Assembly: GCA_002179805.1 (NCBI GenBank) | Contig: NAVB01001591.1 | Location: 1-13,571, forward strand | Length of the DNA stretch: 13,571 nucleotides | Reading direction: 5' to 3' | Source: Acanthamoeba lenticulata | Lineage: Eukaryota > Discosea > Longamoebia > Acanthamoebidae | In this document: positions 1 through 8,502 of the stretch, piece by piece | Position numbering within the stretch: position 1 is the stretch's first letter | Layout of the letters: each line of letters begins with the position of its first letter | Notes under the pieces: model-generated | The model's input: only the letters and a program-made list of their open reading frames with translations | The model's database searches: none | What the model was told of the DNA's origin: nothing | Position numbers and translations under genes: made by a program

Positions 1-529
1 CGGTTGAGGCCCGCTTGGCCTGCTCTCTCGCCGAGTTAGAAGGGGAAGTAGAGCCTGGCGTAACGCAGAGGTACCTCGTCATATGTTCTTTGATGCGTTG
101 TTGCTGTTGTTTCCACTCCTTAAGGCGTTCTTCACGGTGGCTCGTCGCTGCTGGTGCGGCGGGGCCGGGCACTACCTTCTTTGCCTTGAGCTTGGTATCT
201 TGCACTTCCTGGACGGGCTCCCGTTTCACCTTGACCTCCGCCTTTGGATTGGTTGCGAGTCGCACTGCCGGCTCGCGCCCTGCCGTGATCGTCTTCGGGG
301 CAGGACGAACCAAGGGCTTGGGTTTAGTGGAAGGGATGTTATCCACTTCCTTGGCTTTGCTTAGGGGCTTCTTGCCACTCACTTCTGTTTTCATTGTCCT
401 CGATTGCTTCTGTTGTCTCCACAGCTCGAGCTGCTCCCTCCGCGACAGCTTCTGCATCGCTGCGTTATTCATGTTCTCCTTTCCGCCAGGACCGGTTACG
501 TCCGCAAACACATCTCCATCGTCCTGCAT
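1..529 (-). CDS. Partial charged protein with KEN box; possible cell-cycle/microtubule-associated protein
   Basis: The frame is open on the minus strand from the ATG at 529 to the window edge, giving 176 residues without a stop; the 3' end is missing. The protein is Lys/Pro/Gln-rich and probably disordered. Two similar motifs are visible: R-R-E-Q-L-E-L-W at residues 30-37 and R-E-E-R-L-K-E-W at 132-139, each followed by a Q-rich basic stretch. K17-E18-N19 is a KEN box, a known APC/C-Cdh1 degron when functional. V101-K-R-E104 fits the sumoylation consensus. The R-x-x-x-L-x-x-W pattern recalls the repeated N-terminal motif of CKAP2-type mitotic microtubule proteins, but that is only a resemblance. 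An in-frame ATG at 670 would add 47 residues but lies only 9 bases past the RhoGAP stop and would place both E2F-like palindromes inside the coding region, so 529 is preferred. Function is not established. Confidence 0.6.
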   Translation of the reverse strand, partial: MQDDGDVFADVTGPGGKENMNNAAMQKLSRREQLELWRQQKQSRTMKTEVSGKKPLSKAKEVDNIPSTKPKPLVRPAPKTITAGREPAVRLATNPKAEVKVKREPVQEVQDTKLKAKKVVPGPAAPAATSHREERLKEWKQQQQRIKEHMTRYLCVTPGSTSPSNSAREQAKRAST

Positions 530-584
530 CTCGCTGCGACCTGCTCCGAACCGTGCGAAAGAAACGAACAAGGCGGCGTTGGCC

Positions 585-611
585 TTGGCGCCAATTTTTC
601 TTGGCGCCAAA
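585..611 (-). promoter_or_regulatory. Tandem E2F-like palindromes upstream of gene 1
   Basis: TTGGCGCCAA occurs twice, at 585-594 and 601-610, 16 bp start to start. Read on the minus strand, the second copy is CTTTGGCGCCAA, which contains TTTGGCGC, an exact match to the E2F/DP consensus TTTSSCGC. Both lie 55-82 bases upstream of the ATG at 529 in the 149-bp gap after the RhoGAP stop. Seen: the paired palindromes. Inferred: E2F-type control of gene 1. Confidence 0.55.
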
Positions 612-678
612 GTCGACAAAAACTCTTGACCGTTGGTGCGCACGACAAAACTAATTACATTACATGACATGTTGTGCC

Positions 679-3454
679 TTACTCAGCTGTCATTTGGCAG
701 TCCTCAATGAAAGCTTGCGCCGCTGCCAAGAGGTCCTGTGCGTTGGATTTGCATTAACAGCAACAGCAATGCGAGGAGCAAAGAGGGAAAGGAACCTCGC
801 CGCTTAGCTGCATGGTAGCAGGGTCGTCAAGGATCTCTTCATCATACAAGAAGCCTTCCACCTCAAGTACCAGCGAGTTGACGCTTCCAGCTCTGCGAAA
901 CGATGTCCAGCATCAGACACTACACAACCGTTCGCGAACAGACTGGCGCACCCGTCGCTGGAATTGAGCAAGTCGGTCGGGGACTGCGATGGCGAGCCAT
1001 TTAGTGCCTTCGTCGTCGCCGCCGTTGCCGTGACGGGTGGGATTTTCTACGTCACAAGACAAGGCAAAAATGTGAGTATGAATCAGAGCAAACGCGCAAA
1101 GTGATCGCGCGCGTACCCCAGATTCAGCATGCAGCGCGGCTATCTTGTCGAAGGGGATCCTAACGAGGGTGCTCTTTCGTTCGGGTTTAATCAGCGCCAG
1201 GTCCTCTTCCTGTGTGATGGTTTTCACTCTTGCTGAGGTCAGTTCACAAGGATCCCCACAGACAGTCACAGACAGAGGAGATGAAGAGAACCAGATGGAA
1301 GAGGTAGGCGTGCTGTGTGATAAACGTTTTCATGATCGACAGCAGGTAGGGTGCATCCGTCATGCTGTGTTAAAGTGAGTAGTTGGCGTCAATCATTGAA
1401 TCCGGACCACAGCACAGCGGCAAGACTAAGGACTCGGCTGGGGCAAATACCTCTCGAGCAGGTTGAGGTCGTTGGAGCGGAAGATGTTGGGGGCCAGACA
1501 GATGGCCAGGTTCTTGGGTGTCATCTGTCAGCCACCAGCATTAGCGACATGAAACACCAAATAGTTAAGGGGAAGAGGGAGCAGCAGAGGTCACCTGATT
1601 GATCTGACTCTTGTCTCCAATCCGCCGGAGAAGCCCCGTCACCGACGTAAGCATCGCCCTGGCGCACGTCAGCCCCAACCGAGGGTCATCACTAGGTCAG
1701 CCCACACGGAGCCAGCACGTTCATGATAGAGGAGGCGCACCGGTGCGATGGCGGCATCTTGAAAATCAAGTCTCGCAGGACGCGCTGCACCGGGAACAGG
1801 CCGAAAAATTAAAGGCCAAGGTCTTGCTATCAACTGGCAAGAGGGCAAGACATACCAGGCGCAGGGTGTATTCGCCCTGTTGCTGCTTCTGCACGTTGAG
1901 GAACGGCTTGTAAAAGTCGTTTGGGATCAGCGGTTCTGGTAACTCCTTCATGAACCTGTTCCATTGCCTCCACCATCAACCATGGGTGGGTTGAAGGCCC
2001 TCATGTGCGCCATGCGTACAGCTTTAAAAGCGAGGCAATCAAGTGCGGCCCAGAGGGGTCGTCAGGCAGAGATACGGTCCATTGGTCCCTGCCTGGAAGA
2101 GGCCAATTGGAAGTCAGATGAGCCAAGAACGAGAAGAGGAGGCAGCTCGTACTCTGGTCAAACGCCTTCTTGAGATTGCGAACAGACTCGGCGCCGCCCG
2201 ATACTCGGAAGATGCCCTGAACCTCCAACACTGCTCAACCCAGCATACATCAAAGCCACGACGCGCGTGAGCCAAAGACGAGGCGCCCCAGCATATGCAG
2301 CTGCAGGCGACGGGCACCATTGTCCAAGTAGGTGATGATTCGCTGGATGACGATGGGGATACCCAGGTCTGTTTCCTCTCTGCGCACCAACTGTGCACCG
2401 AGCACACGAGAGGGAGACGTTTAGCACCGGTGCCAGCCGCAAAAGTGGAGGAAAGCATCATTGAGGGAGGGCTCGGCTATGTGCCTCCTCAAGCAAGATG
2501 CCGAAGACTCGCCCTCGCCTACAACACAGTGGGAAAAAAGAGTGAGAGCCCCGAAGGGAAGAAGAAATGAAAAGCGCACAGAAGTGGATGGGGTATCGCC
2601 GCACTTGTCCTGGCCGCCAATGTAGCGCTTGTAGAGGCCGCGCCCCTTCCCGGCTCCCGATTTGGTTGCAGGCTTGTGGGCAGGCGATGTGGGCGCGGTC
2701 GGGCGGACAATCGCGGACTGGGACTTCGGATGGGCGTTCATGTCCGGTGACCGTGATCCCTCTGGAGCATACACCCGAAGAAGTCAACGCGCGATCAAAA
2801 GGCAGAAGAGGAGGCGGATCAGCCAGGGGTGGGTAGACCTGTTGGTAAAGACTTGACTTGGGTGGCCCGCTGAAGTCGCTGGACCCACGCCTCCACGCTC
2901 TGCACCACAAGTATTGAGAAACGTTATGACAGAAAAAAAGACGGCTGTGGTCGCGACCTTCTCCTGCTCGCACTTGAGCATGTAGATGCGCCCCTTGGCC
3001 GTCTTCACCAAGAAGAGCGCGCTGCCATTGGCTGAGGGTGATGAAAGTACATCACGTGGCACGTTAACGAGGGCAAACAATGTACAGCAGATAGAGAGAG
3101 AGAGAGAGATAGCGGACCTAGGTGCAACTCGGACGTGCTGGCGTCGTCAGGTCGAGAGATCTCTGCTCCATCCAGGTTGATGACCCCCTTGGCTGCATTC
3201 TGTTTGGCGTTTTCTGCGCGATAAGAAAGCAGTCTCATCATTTGAGCTTAAGAGTAATGTACGTCTTTCAGGTAGGGCTGCGTGAAGTAAAAGAGCTGGG
3301 CTCCGCGAAGCACCATCCATCTTCGCTTCCAATTTTTATGGATTCGACCCTTTTTATACAACCAGCCCTCGCTCTTATCTGATGCGCGATCCCCGGTGGC
3401 CGTTTGTGGAAAACCATGGGCCCCGTCAGCCCCCAAGACGCCAGCCCTCTCCAT
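679..3454 (-). CDS. PH domain-RhoGAP protein, 18 exons, complete
   Basis: Predicted GTPase-activating protein for Rho/Rac-type GTPases, likely acting at the membrane or actin cortex. Exons on the minus strand: 3454-3263, 3199-3118, 3031-2958, 2899-2839, 2761-2605, 2518-2485, 2390-2318, 2230-2153, 2092-2020, 1955-1856, 1784-1741, 1658-1595, 1524-1451, 1364-1292, 1209-1117, 1046-952, 892-796, 735-679. They sum to 1521 nt (506 residues plus TAA) and every junction keeps phase. The PH domain covers about residues 29-131, from E-G-W-L-Y-K-K-G to the conserved W121. A basic linker follows. The RhoGAP domain covers about 190-393: FGILLEE, GIFRVSG with arginine finger R233, LLKLFMKELPEPLIP (K274, K278) and NLAICLAPN (N349, N357). 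In p50RhoGAP the position of K278 is Arg, so this is a conservative change. The tail, 394-506, is unrecognised. The first acceptor (after 3200) and the exon 14/15 junction have alternatives. It shares a 175-bp divergent promoter region with the CCCH gene. Confidence 0.9.
2391..2484 (-). other. GC-AG intron inside the RhoGAP gene
   Basis: The intron begins GAG|GCACAT and ends GTGCACAG|TTG. Removing it joins FGILLEE to LVRREETDLGIPIVIQR, the expected continuous start of a RhoGAP domain. No GT occurs in the upstream exon between the FGILLEE codons and the in-frame TGA, so a canonical donor is unavailable. A CTAAAC branch-site-like sequence lies about 30 bases before the acceptor (plus-strand 2419-2424). 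Confidence 0.7.
3093..3109. repeat. (AG)n microsatellite
   Basis: Seventeen bases of alternating A and G. On the minus strand it is a CT tract inside the second RhoGAP intron, starting 8 bases after the donor. No other role is evident. Confidence 0.9.
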
Positions 3455-3629
3455 CACAAACGCGCGTTTCCAACTCTAAATAAATGAATTTCTTGCTGGC
3501 AATTTCTCTTGGCAACAGTTGCCAAGAGAAAAATACCACACTTGGAGCACAGACAAAACTTTTTGGGCCAAGAAAACAAATAAAAATTATTGTTGGGCCG
3601 GCGTAGAGACCGATCTGGTGGGGAGAAGA
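3455..3629. promoter_or_regulatory. Divergent promoter region between RhoGAP and CCCH genes
   Basis: The two start codons face away from each other with 175 bp between them, so both promoters and 5' leaders must lie here. Visible elements are the self-complementary AAACGCGCGTTT at 3458-3469, right next to the RhoGAP ATG; A/T-rich TATA-like stretches at about 3477-3487 and 3574-3590; and the long palindrome at 3503-3531. No transcription start can be fixed from sequence alone. Confidence 0.7.
3503..3531. repeat. Perfect 29-bp palindrome (14-bp arms, 1-bp centre)
   Basis: The left arm, TTTCTCTTGGCAAC (3503-3516), and the right arm, GTTGCCAAGAGAAA (3518-3531), are exact reverse complements around A3517. 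It lies close to the middle of the divergent promoter. The core GGCAAC-A-GTTGCC is two RFX X-box-like half sites in everted order, and CAGTTG is also a MYB core and an E-box. A partial third half site, TGGCAA, lies at 3497-3502. Which factor binds, if any, is unknown. Confidence 0.85.
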
Positions 3630-6600
3630 ATGAGAAAGGCTCGGAGCAGGAGCCAAAGCAACAGCCCACCCTCACCACGAAGAGGTGGCAGTAAATCGCC
3701 ACCAAGGGGTCTTTACGCTCGGGGCAAGCCAGATGGAGCGCCTCGATTGCCGCCGAATATGATAATATGCATACATTTCGCGCAAGGCAAGCCCTGCTCG
3801 TGGGGCCCCAGGTGCCGATACCGCCATGACTGGAAAGGTCAACCCCCTCGCCCAGCACCGTCCTACGGCTATTCGTCCCACACACCATTTCCCCCACGTC
3901 GATACTCAGATAGACGTCCGTACACGTCACCTTCGAGCGACGTCGCTGCGGCGTCGGCCAAAGGTGGCACCATCCTTCCCAACCGACCGACCGTCTATGC
4001 GCCGTCCGCGCCGCCGACCGCCAAGCCCACCAATCTTGCGCGACTCCCGCCCGCTCCGCCACAGCTTCAGCTAGGACCGCGGCCGCCCCAAGTAGGTCCA
4101 TCCTCGCCACCTACACCGACGCCACCTTCTTCACTCTCACAACCGCCACCGCCGCCTCTGCAACCAACAGCACCAGCTGCGCAATCCGTCCGTGGGCCGT
4201 CCCACCTCCCACCCAAGCCGGCACAGTTTTTGCAGGCCGCTGCCGGAACGCACGCCACTCCAGCCGCGCCTGCGCCCCCCGTGGCGTTGCGGCCAACATC
4301 TAAATCCATCCAGTCATTGACGGCACCCTCCTCGAGCTCGGAGGCCGTGCCAAAGCCTGACCCTACTTCCAGCAATAGTGTGCCTGCTTCGACGACGTCG
4401 ACGCCAATCAATACGATGACGACCAGTACGCCAATGGCTCAAGTGCCCACTGTAGCCGCCACGACGTTGACATCGTCTACGATGACGTTAACAAATGCCA
4501 GCAGCAGCGGCGTGTCGAGCCCCACGAGGACCAGCGCTCGTCGGCTGGGCAGCTGCGACAGCGAGGATTACCTTTCTTATGACCGGAATTCACGGCCCCA
4601 GGAGCGCGGTTATGAGCGCGGCACACCGTCGACCCCACACAGACAAGCCAAGGACCGCTCAGACGAGTACATTGTCAACACACGGTCTCTCATCATACGC
4701 TACGACGACTCACCCCGGAGCTCCTCGATGGCAACCTCCCGGCTCTCTTCGTCGCACGCCGGAGACGACCGTGGCTGGCGCACGCGTGACAACTTGCGGG
4801 ACAGAGATCGCGACCGCGACCAATATCGCAACCGTGATCGAGACAGAGATAGGGATGGGCCTTGTGATGGGGCGTGGCGCCGCCGGAGCGGCAGCGCCGA
4901 GGCCTTGCGAGACAGCCCGCGCACTGACCATGGCTCGACCACACCTCGCAGTCGCGGCGAGCGCGAGCGCGAGCTGGCGGGATCACGAGAGCGCAACGCT
5001 TCTCCATATCGGAGTCGCGAGTTGAAGGACTCGCGGGACCGCAGCAGCGGAGAGCGAGACGCCAGGGACCGCCGTCGCAGTGCGGGCGAGGTGGAAATGG
5101 CGGATAAGTCTGCCGTCAGCGCGTCAGCGGATGGAAACCCTCCTCGAGAGCCGTCCCAGAAGGCTCCAGAACCGGCCGCGGCCGACGCAGTCGACAACGG
5201 CAGCCATCCTGTGAGCGCCCCATTCTCGCCCGGCCCCGATTCGGCGGCGGCGCTGGAGCAGGACCGCGAACTCGAGCAGATGCGCGAGGAGCTTCGCCAG
5301 ACAAAGGCCCTCATCGACCAGCTGCTCCGCGAGACGCAGAGCCTGGGCATTTCCACAGCTGCCGCGGTCATCAGCAGCGAAGGCGATGCGGGCGGTCATG
5401 ACCTGCCACAAGCTGCAGCTCCAGCCTTGGCGCCCGAGGGATTCCAGGTGGAGAGGAGGGAGGAGGATACCGATCAAGAGACCAAGCCTATGGACGTGGA
5501 CGCCGAAGCGGGACAGGCCAACACGGAGGGAAAGCAGAGAGGCGCCTTTCTCTTTGGCGTATGGGTGCCCTTTGATTCAAGCGACGACGACTCCTGGGGC
5601 GAGGCCGAGCAGGACGAGCAGCACCCAGAGACCGCCAGCAACGAGGCCAAGGCAGGCGTCAAGGATCAAGGCGGTGGCGGCGACAACAGCAGCGGCAATC
5701 AAGCGGAAATGAGTATAGAGGTGGTCAACGAGGACGATGAGCACGATGCGGAGGTGCAGCAGCTGCGCCAGGCCGCCGAGCTGGCTCGTGTGAAGCGCGA
5801 GGAGGAAAACGCCAAGAGGATTAAGGAGCAGGCCGACGCAGCGGCCGCGCAGGCGCGCATAGAGCGCGAGCGAGCCGAACGGGAGACCCGTGGCCGCCTC
5901 GAGCTCGAGAAGGAGCGCCTCGAGCGAGAGATCCTCGCGCGTGAGCGCATCAATGAGCAGCGCGAGCGCGAGCGCATTCGTCAGCGGCAGCGCCAACGTG
6001 AACGTGAGCGCGAGCGGCAGGAGATCGAGCGCGCACGCGAGAAGGAGCGACCTGAATCCATGCGAGAACGAGGACGGGACAAGGACATGGGTGGCGGGCC
6101 ATCGCTGGAGCAGCGACCGCCGCCCCAGTCGGCTACGGCCAACACTACTGGGGGCCGAGATCAGGCAAACAACAAGAACAACAACGGTAACCAGGACGAT
6201 GATGACTTCATGAACGCAGTGAGCGTCGGCCCCAACACCATGTGGGCCACTATCGAGGCGCCTCGCCGGAGTGCGGCGAGTCTTGATGCGCCGCCCACCA
6301 CGGCCACGAATGCATGTGTCTTGACGCTCGCGCTTTCCCCGGTCACCGCCCCGCCACGGCCGTCGGCGGTGGCTACGGCGGCGGCAGCACCGACAAAAGC
6401 GCCCTTAGCCGTGCCCCCACCGTTCTTGTCGCCGCTGTCACTGGTGCCCACATTGGCGGCGACGACCGCTCTGACGGCGCTGGCGACGGTCTTGACGCTC
6501 AAAACTGAACCCGGGCCGGATACCAAGACCCCAACGGCGGCCCCGCCACCGCAGGGTCGGGCGAATAGTGATGGCATTGACGATGATGACCGCTTCACTC

Positions 6601-8405
6601 TGGTCGACGATAGCGAAGACGAGGAGGATGACGACGGCGATGATGACGATGAAGACTACAAGGACAAGGCTGCCGCTGCCGGTAGCCGCGTCAGCACGGG
6701 CGCCGGTGGCACGAGTGGAGGGACGATCAGCCAGCGCTGGAAGCCCGAGCCTGTCACCAGCCCCGAACCGGGGCCGGCAGCTGCGAAGGCGAAGAGAGCC
6801 GCGCCAGAAGGGCCGCAGGACTCGGGCAGGCCAGGAATGGCTCCCCCTGGGGAGGAGGAGAAGGGGAGGAAGAAGAAGAAGCTCAAGCGCATCCCGGACA
6901 GTGAGGACGAGGATGAAGACGAGCATGAGTCAGGTGAGGATGAGACCAAGAGGGAGGAGAAAAAGGAGGAAGACCTCAAGGAAGAAGACGAAAACGAGGA
7001 CGAGGCCAAGCCTAAGCCTTCAGGGTCGTCATGGCTCAGCTCGAAGGGCAAAGGCTCCGACCTTGAATCGCCGCACTTCTCCGACGCCAAGGTCGAGCAA
7101 CGGCTGGGCTCCCGGAAGCGCTCCACGGGCCCGCTCCACACCGTGAGCAGCACCGATGCCAAGGCCTCGCACCTCTCGGTGTCTCAGCCGCTGTCGACAC
7201 AGACCCCGTCGCGCTCGACCGGCAAGCGGCTGAGGCAAAGCTACGAAGACCTCTCGGCCTCGTCCACTTCCTCGCCGTCGTTGTCCTCAACCACGGCGAC
7301 GACTACGACGACCACCGCCGCCGCTACCACCGCCAAGAAGTCCACCTCGCAGCCGCGCGCCAAGCGAATGCGCAAGGACACCGTCATGGCGAAGGCACGC
7401 GACAGCGCTGTGCCCGTGAAACGCCCGCGCGGTCGGCCACCCAAGACGATCACAACGACGCCGACGCCGTCGTCGACAACGACCACAACGGCAATGAGGC
7501 TGGAACGGCCCAAGTCGATGCAGACGAAACAGCCTGGGACCGCTCCAGGCCCAGCGTTTGTTGGCGGCGCGAGCAGGCAGGCAGCGCCGAAGCGCGCCAT
7601 GGCGGCCCGCGAGCTGGAGAGTCGCGCGCTGACCACGCTAGGCGTGTTGTCGCCGACTGCGCCCGGGTCGTCGCTCTTGTCGAGCCCGATGTCGCCTTCC
7701 TCAGCCTTTTCGTCGACGCTCATGTCACCGACTACGACACCGACGCTGATGGGGTCAACGATGCCGGCGCCCTTCCCGCCGTCCTTTGCGGCCATCGCGC
7801 CATCGGCGGCCTCGGCCGCTGCCGTACCCGCACCGTTGACGTCGGCCGTAGCTGCTGCGGCCGCGGCGGAGCCCTCGCGCATCACGCAGCCAAACACGTA
7901 TCGCGTGGACGATCTCGTTGTGGCGGTAGACATTAAACTCTTCGGACAGGGCGACGACGACGACGACGATGACGATGATTCAGACGATGATAACAACGAC
8001 AATGATGAGGAGGACGAGGAATATGCCGACGAAAAGGACGGGGCCGGCGACCCGGCCAATCCCGGTCATTCGCGCAAGCGAGCGGCCAAGGCCAAGACGC
8101 CGGGCTACCTGGTCTGCAAGCTCAAGGAGAACGTGGAGACGTTGCTGTCGGACGACTTCATCCTGCTCACGGACCAGGCCATCTTCAAAGGCGAGGGCAA
8201 GTGGACCTTCCAGGGCGCCCTGAAGAAGCTCATCTACAAGTCCAGCATCTTGTGCTGCATCCACCCGGAGCAGATCGAAGCCGCCGAGGCCAAGAAGCTT
8301 GCGTCGGTGAAGGACACCATCACCGGCCCGCCGGAGGAGGCGGTCGTGCGCCTCAGCAGCCGCACGCGCACCCTTGTCACCGCCCTCCTCGCCCAACGCG
8401 ACTGA
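3630..8405 (+). CDS. Large CCCH zinc-finger, RD-rich, AT-hook protein, apparently intronless
   Basis: An uninterrupted frame of 1591 residues starts at the first ATG (3630); the same frame is open further upstream but only from a TTG at 3519. The N-terminus is SR/SP-rich. A single CCCH finger has C47-x8-C56-x5-C62-x3-H66. A Pro/Ala/Ser/Thr-rich low-complexity region follows, then an RD/RS-rich stretch (about 380-510), a short coiled coil (about 547-573) and a long E/R coiled coil (about 707-820). Acidic tracts lie at about 983-1010 and 1089-1130, the second preceded by a KKKKLKR nuclear localisation-like cluster. An AT-hook, KRPRGRPPK, is at 1264-1272. A poly-Asp run (from about 1441) interrupts a more ordered C-terminal domain that I do not recognise. 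The composition suggests a nuclear RNA- or chromatin-associated protein. The order of parts resembles ZC3H13, but low complexity makes that weak. It converges on the stress-protein gene, with 97 bp between stop codons. Confidence 0.85.
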   Translation: MRKARSRSQSNSPPSPRRGGSKSPPRGLYARGKPDGAPRLPPNMIICIHFAQGKPCSWGPRCRYRHDWKGQPPRPAPSYGYSSHTPFPPRRYSDRRPYTSPSSDVAAASAKGGTILPNRPTVYAPSAPPTAKPTNLARLPPAPPQLQLGPRPPQVGPSSPPTPTPPSSLSQPPPPPLQPTAPAAQSVRGPSHLPPKPAQFLQAAAGTHATPAAPAPPVALRPTSKSIQSLTAPSSSSEAVPKPDPTSSNSVPASTTSTPINTMTTSTPMAQVPTVAATTLTSSTMTLTNASSSGVSSPTRTSARRLGSCDSEDYLSYDRNSRPQERGYERGTPSTPHRQAKDRSDEYIVNTRSLIIRYDDSPRSSSMATSRLSSSHAGDDRGWRTRDNLRDRDRDRDQYRNRDRDRDRDGPCDGAWRRRSGSAEALRDSPRTDHGSTTPRSRGERERELAGSRERNASPYRSRELKDSRDRSSGERDARDRRRSAGEVEMADKSAVSASADGNPPREPSQKAPEPAAADAVDNGSHPVSAPFSPGPDSAAALEQDRELEQMREELRQTKALIDQLLRETQSLGISTAAAVISSEGDAGGHDLPQAAAPALAPEGFQVERREEDTDQETKPMDVDAEAGQANTEGKQRGAFLFGVWVPFDSSDDDSWGEAEQDEQHPETASNEAKAGVKDQGGGGDNSSGNQAEMSIEVVNEDDEHDAEVQQLRQAAELARVKREEENAKRIKEQADAAAAQARIERERAERETRGRLELEKERLEREILARERINEQRERERIRQRQRQRERERERQEIERAREKERPESMRERGRDKDMGGGPSLEQRPPPQSATANTTGGRDQANNKNNNGNQDDDDFMNAVSVGPNTMWATIEAPRRSAASLDAPPTTATNACVLTLALSPVTAPPRPSAVATAAAAPTKAPLAVPPPFLSPLSLVPTLAATTALTALATVLTLKTEPGPDTKTPTAAPPPQGRANSDGIDDDDRFTLVDDSEDEEDDDGDDDDEDYKDKAAAAGSRVSTGAGGTSGGTISQRWKPEPVTSPEPGPAAAKAKRAAPEGPQDSGRPGMAPPGEEEKGRKKKKLKRIPDSEDEDEDEHESGEDETKREEKKEEDLKEEDENEDEAKPKPSGSSWLSSKGKGSDLESPHFSDAKVEQRLGSRKRSTGPLHTVSSTDAKASHLSVSQPLSTQTPSRSTGKRLRQSYEDLSASSTSSPSLSSTTATTTTTTAAATTAKKSTSQPRAKRMRKDTVMAKARDSAVPVKRPRGRPPKTITTTPTPSSTTTTTAMRLERPKSMQTKQPGTAPGPAFVGGASRQAAPKRAMAARELESRALTTLGVLSPTAPGSSLLSSPMSPSSAFSSTLMSPTTTPTLMGSTMPAPFPPSFAAIAPSAASAAAVPAPLTSAVAAAAAAEPSRITQPNTYRVDDLVVAVDIKLFGQGDDDDDDDDDSDDDNNDNDEEDEEYADEKDGAGDPANPGHSRKRAAKAKTPGYLVCKLKENVETLLSDDFILLTDQAIFKGEGKWTFQGALKKLIYKSSILCCIHPEQIEAAEAKKLASVKDTITGPPEEAVVRLSSRTRTLVTALLAQRD

Positions 8406-8474
8406 GTCCCGCGCGTGGTGCTCGTCATTGTACAACGCTGTATAGTGTGCTATCTTGCATGTTCTTATTTTCTC

Positions 8475-8480
8475 TTTATT
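8475..8480 (-). terminator. Candidate AATAAA poly(A) signal of the stress-protein gene
   Basis: The minus strand reads AATAAA 22 bases after the TGA at 8503-8505. It lies in the 97-bp gap between the convergent stop codons, so the 3' ends of both genes may overlap. I saw no clear AATAAA for the plus-strand gene. Confidence 0.45.
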
Positions 8481-8502
8481 ATTCCATTCCCTTTGCTTGT
8501 CC

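Noticed and set aside
15..629. Open plus-strand frame of 204 codons over gene 1
   Set aside because: It is rich in Cys/Ser/Leu with no domain, and it lies antisense to a more protein-like minus-strand frame with KEN and W motifs. Read as a shadow.
530..670. Extending gene 1 to the in-frame ATG at 670
   Set aside because: That start is 9 bases beyond the RhoGAP stop and would make the E2F-like palindromes coding; the added residues look like translated promoter.
913..1269. Unspliced minus-strand frame running through RhoGAP exons 15 and 16
   Set aside because: It reads through a GTACGC...GTAG intron and ends at a stop before the C-terminal exons. The spliced chain gives a continuous protein to the TAA at 679.
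2114..2461. Joining RhoGAP exons through GTGCTAAACG near 2427 in another frame
   Set aside because: It would give phase-compatible text but loses FGILLEE, which the upstream exon reaches in exact phase; the GC-AG solution restores the complete domain start.
3509..3525. NF-I site, TTGGC-N-GCCAA
   Set aside because: The spacing is 7 rather than 5 bases, and NF-I factors are known from animals, not amoebae.
3519..3629. Upstream extension of the CCCH protein to 3519
   Set aside because: It begins at TTG inside the palindrome and contains no ATG; eukaryotic initiation at 3630 is far more likely.
4700..5371. Long minus-strand frame opposite the RD-rich part of the CCCH gene
   Set aside because: It is an Arg/Ser low-complexity antisense shadow created by GC-rich repeats.
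7241..8059. Minus-strand frame of 272 codons with poly-Ser
   Set aside because: It is the antisense of Asp and Thr codon runs (GAC/GAT read as GTC/ATC or TCG), with no domain of its own.
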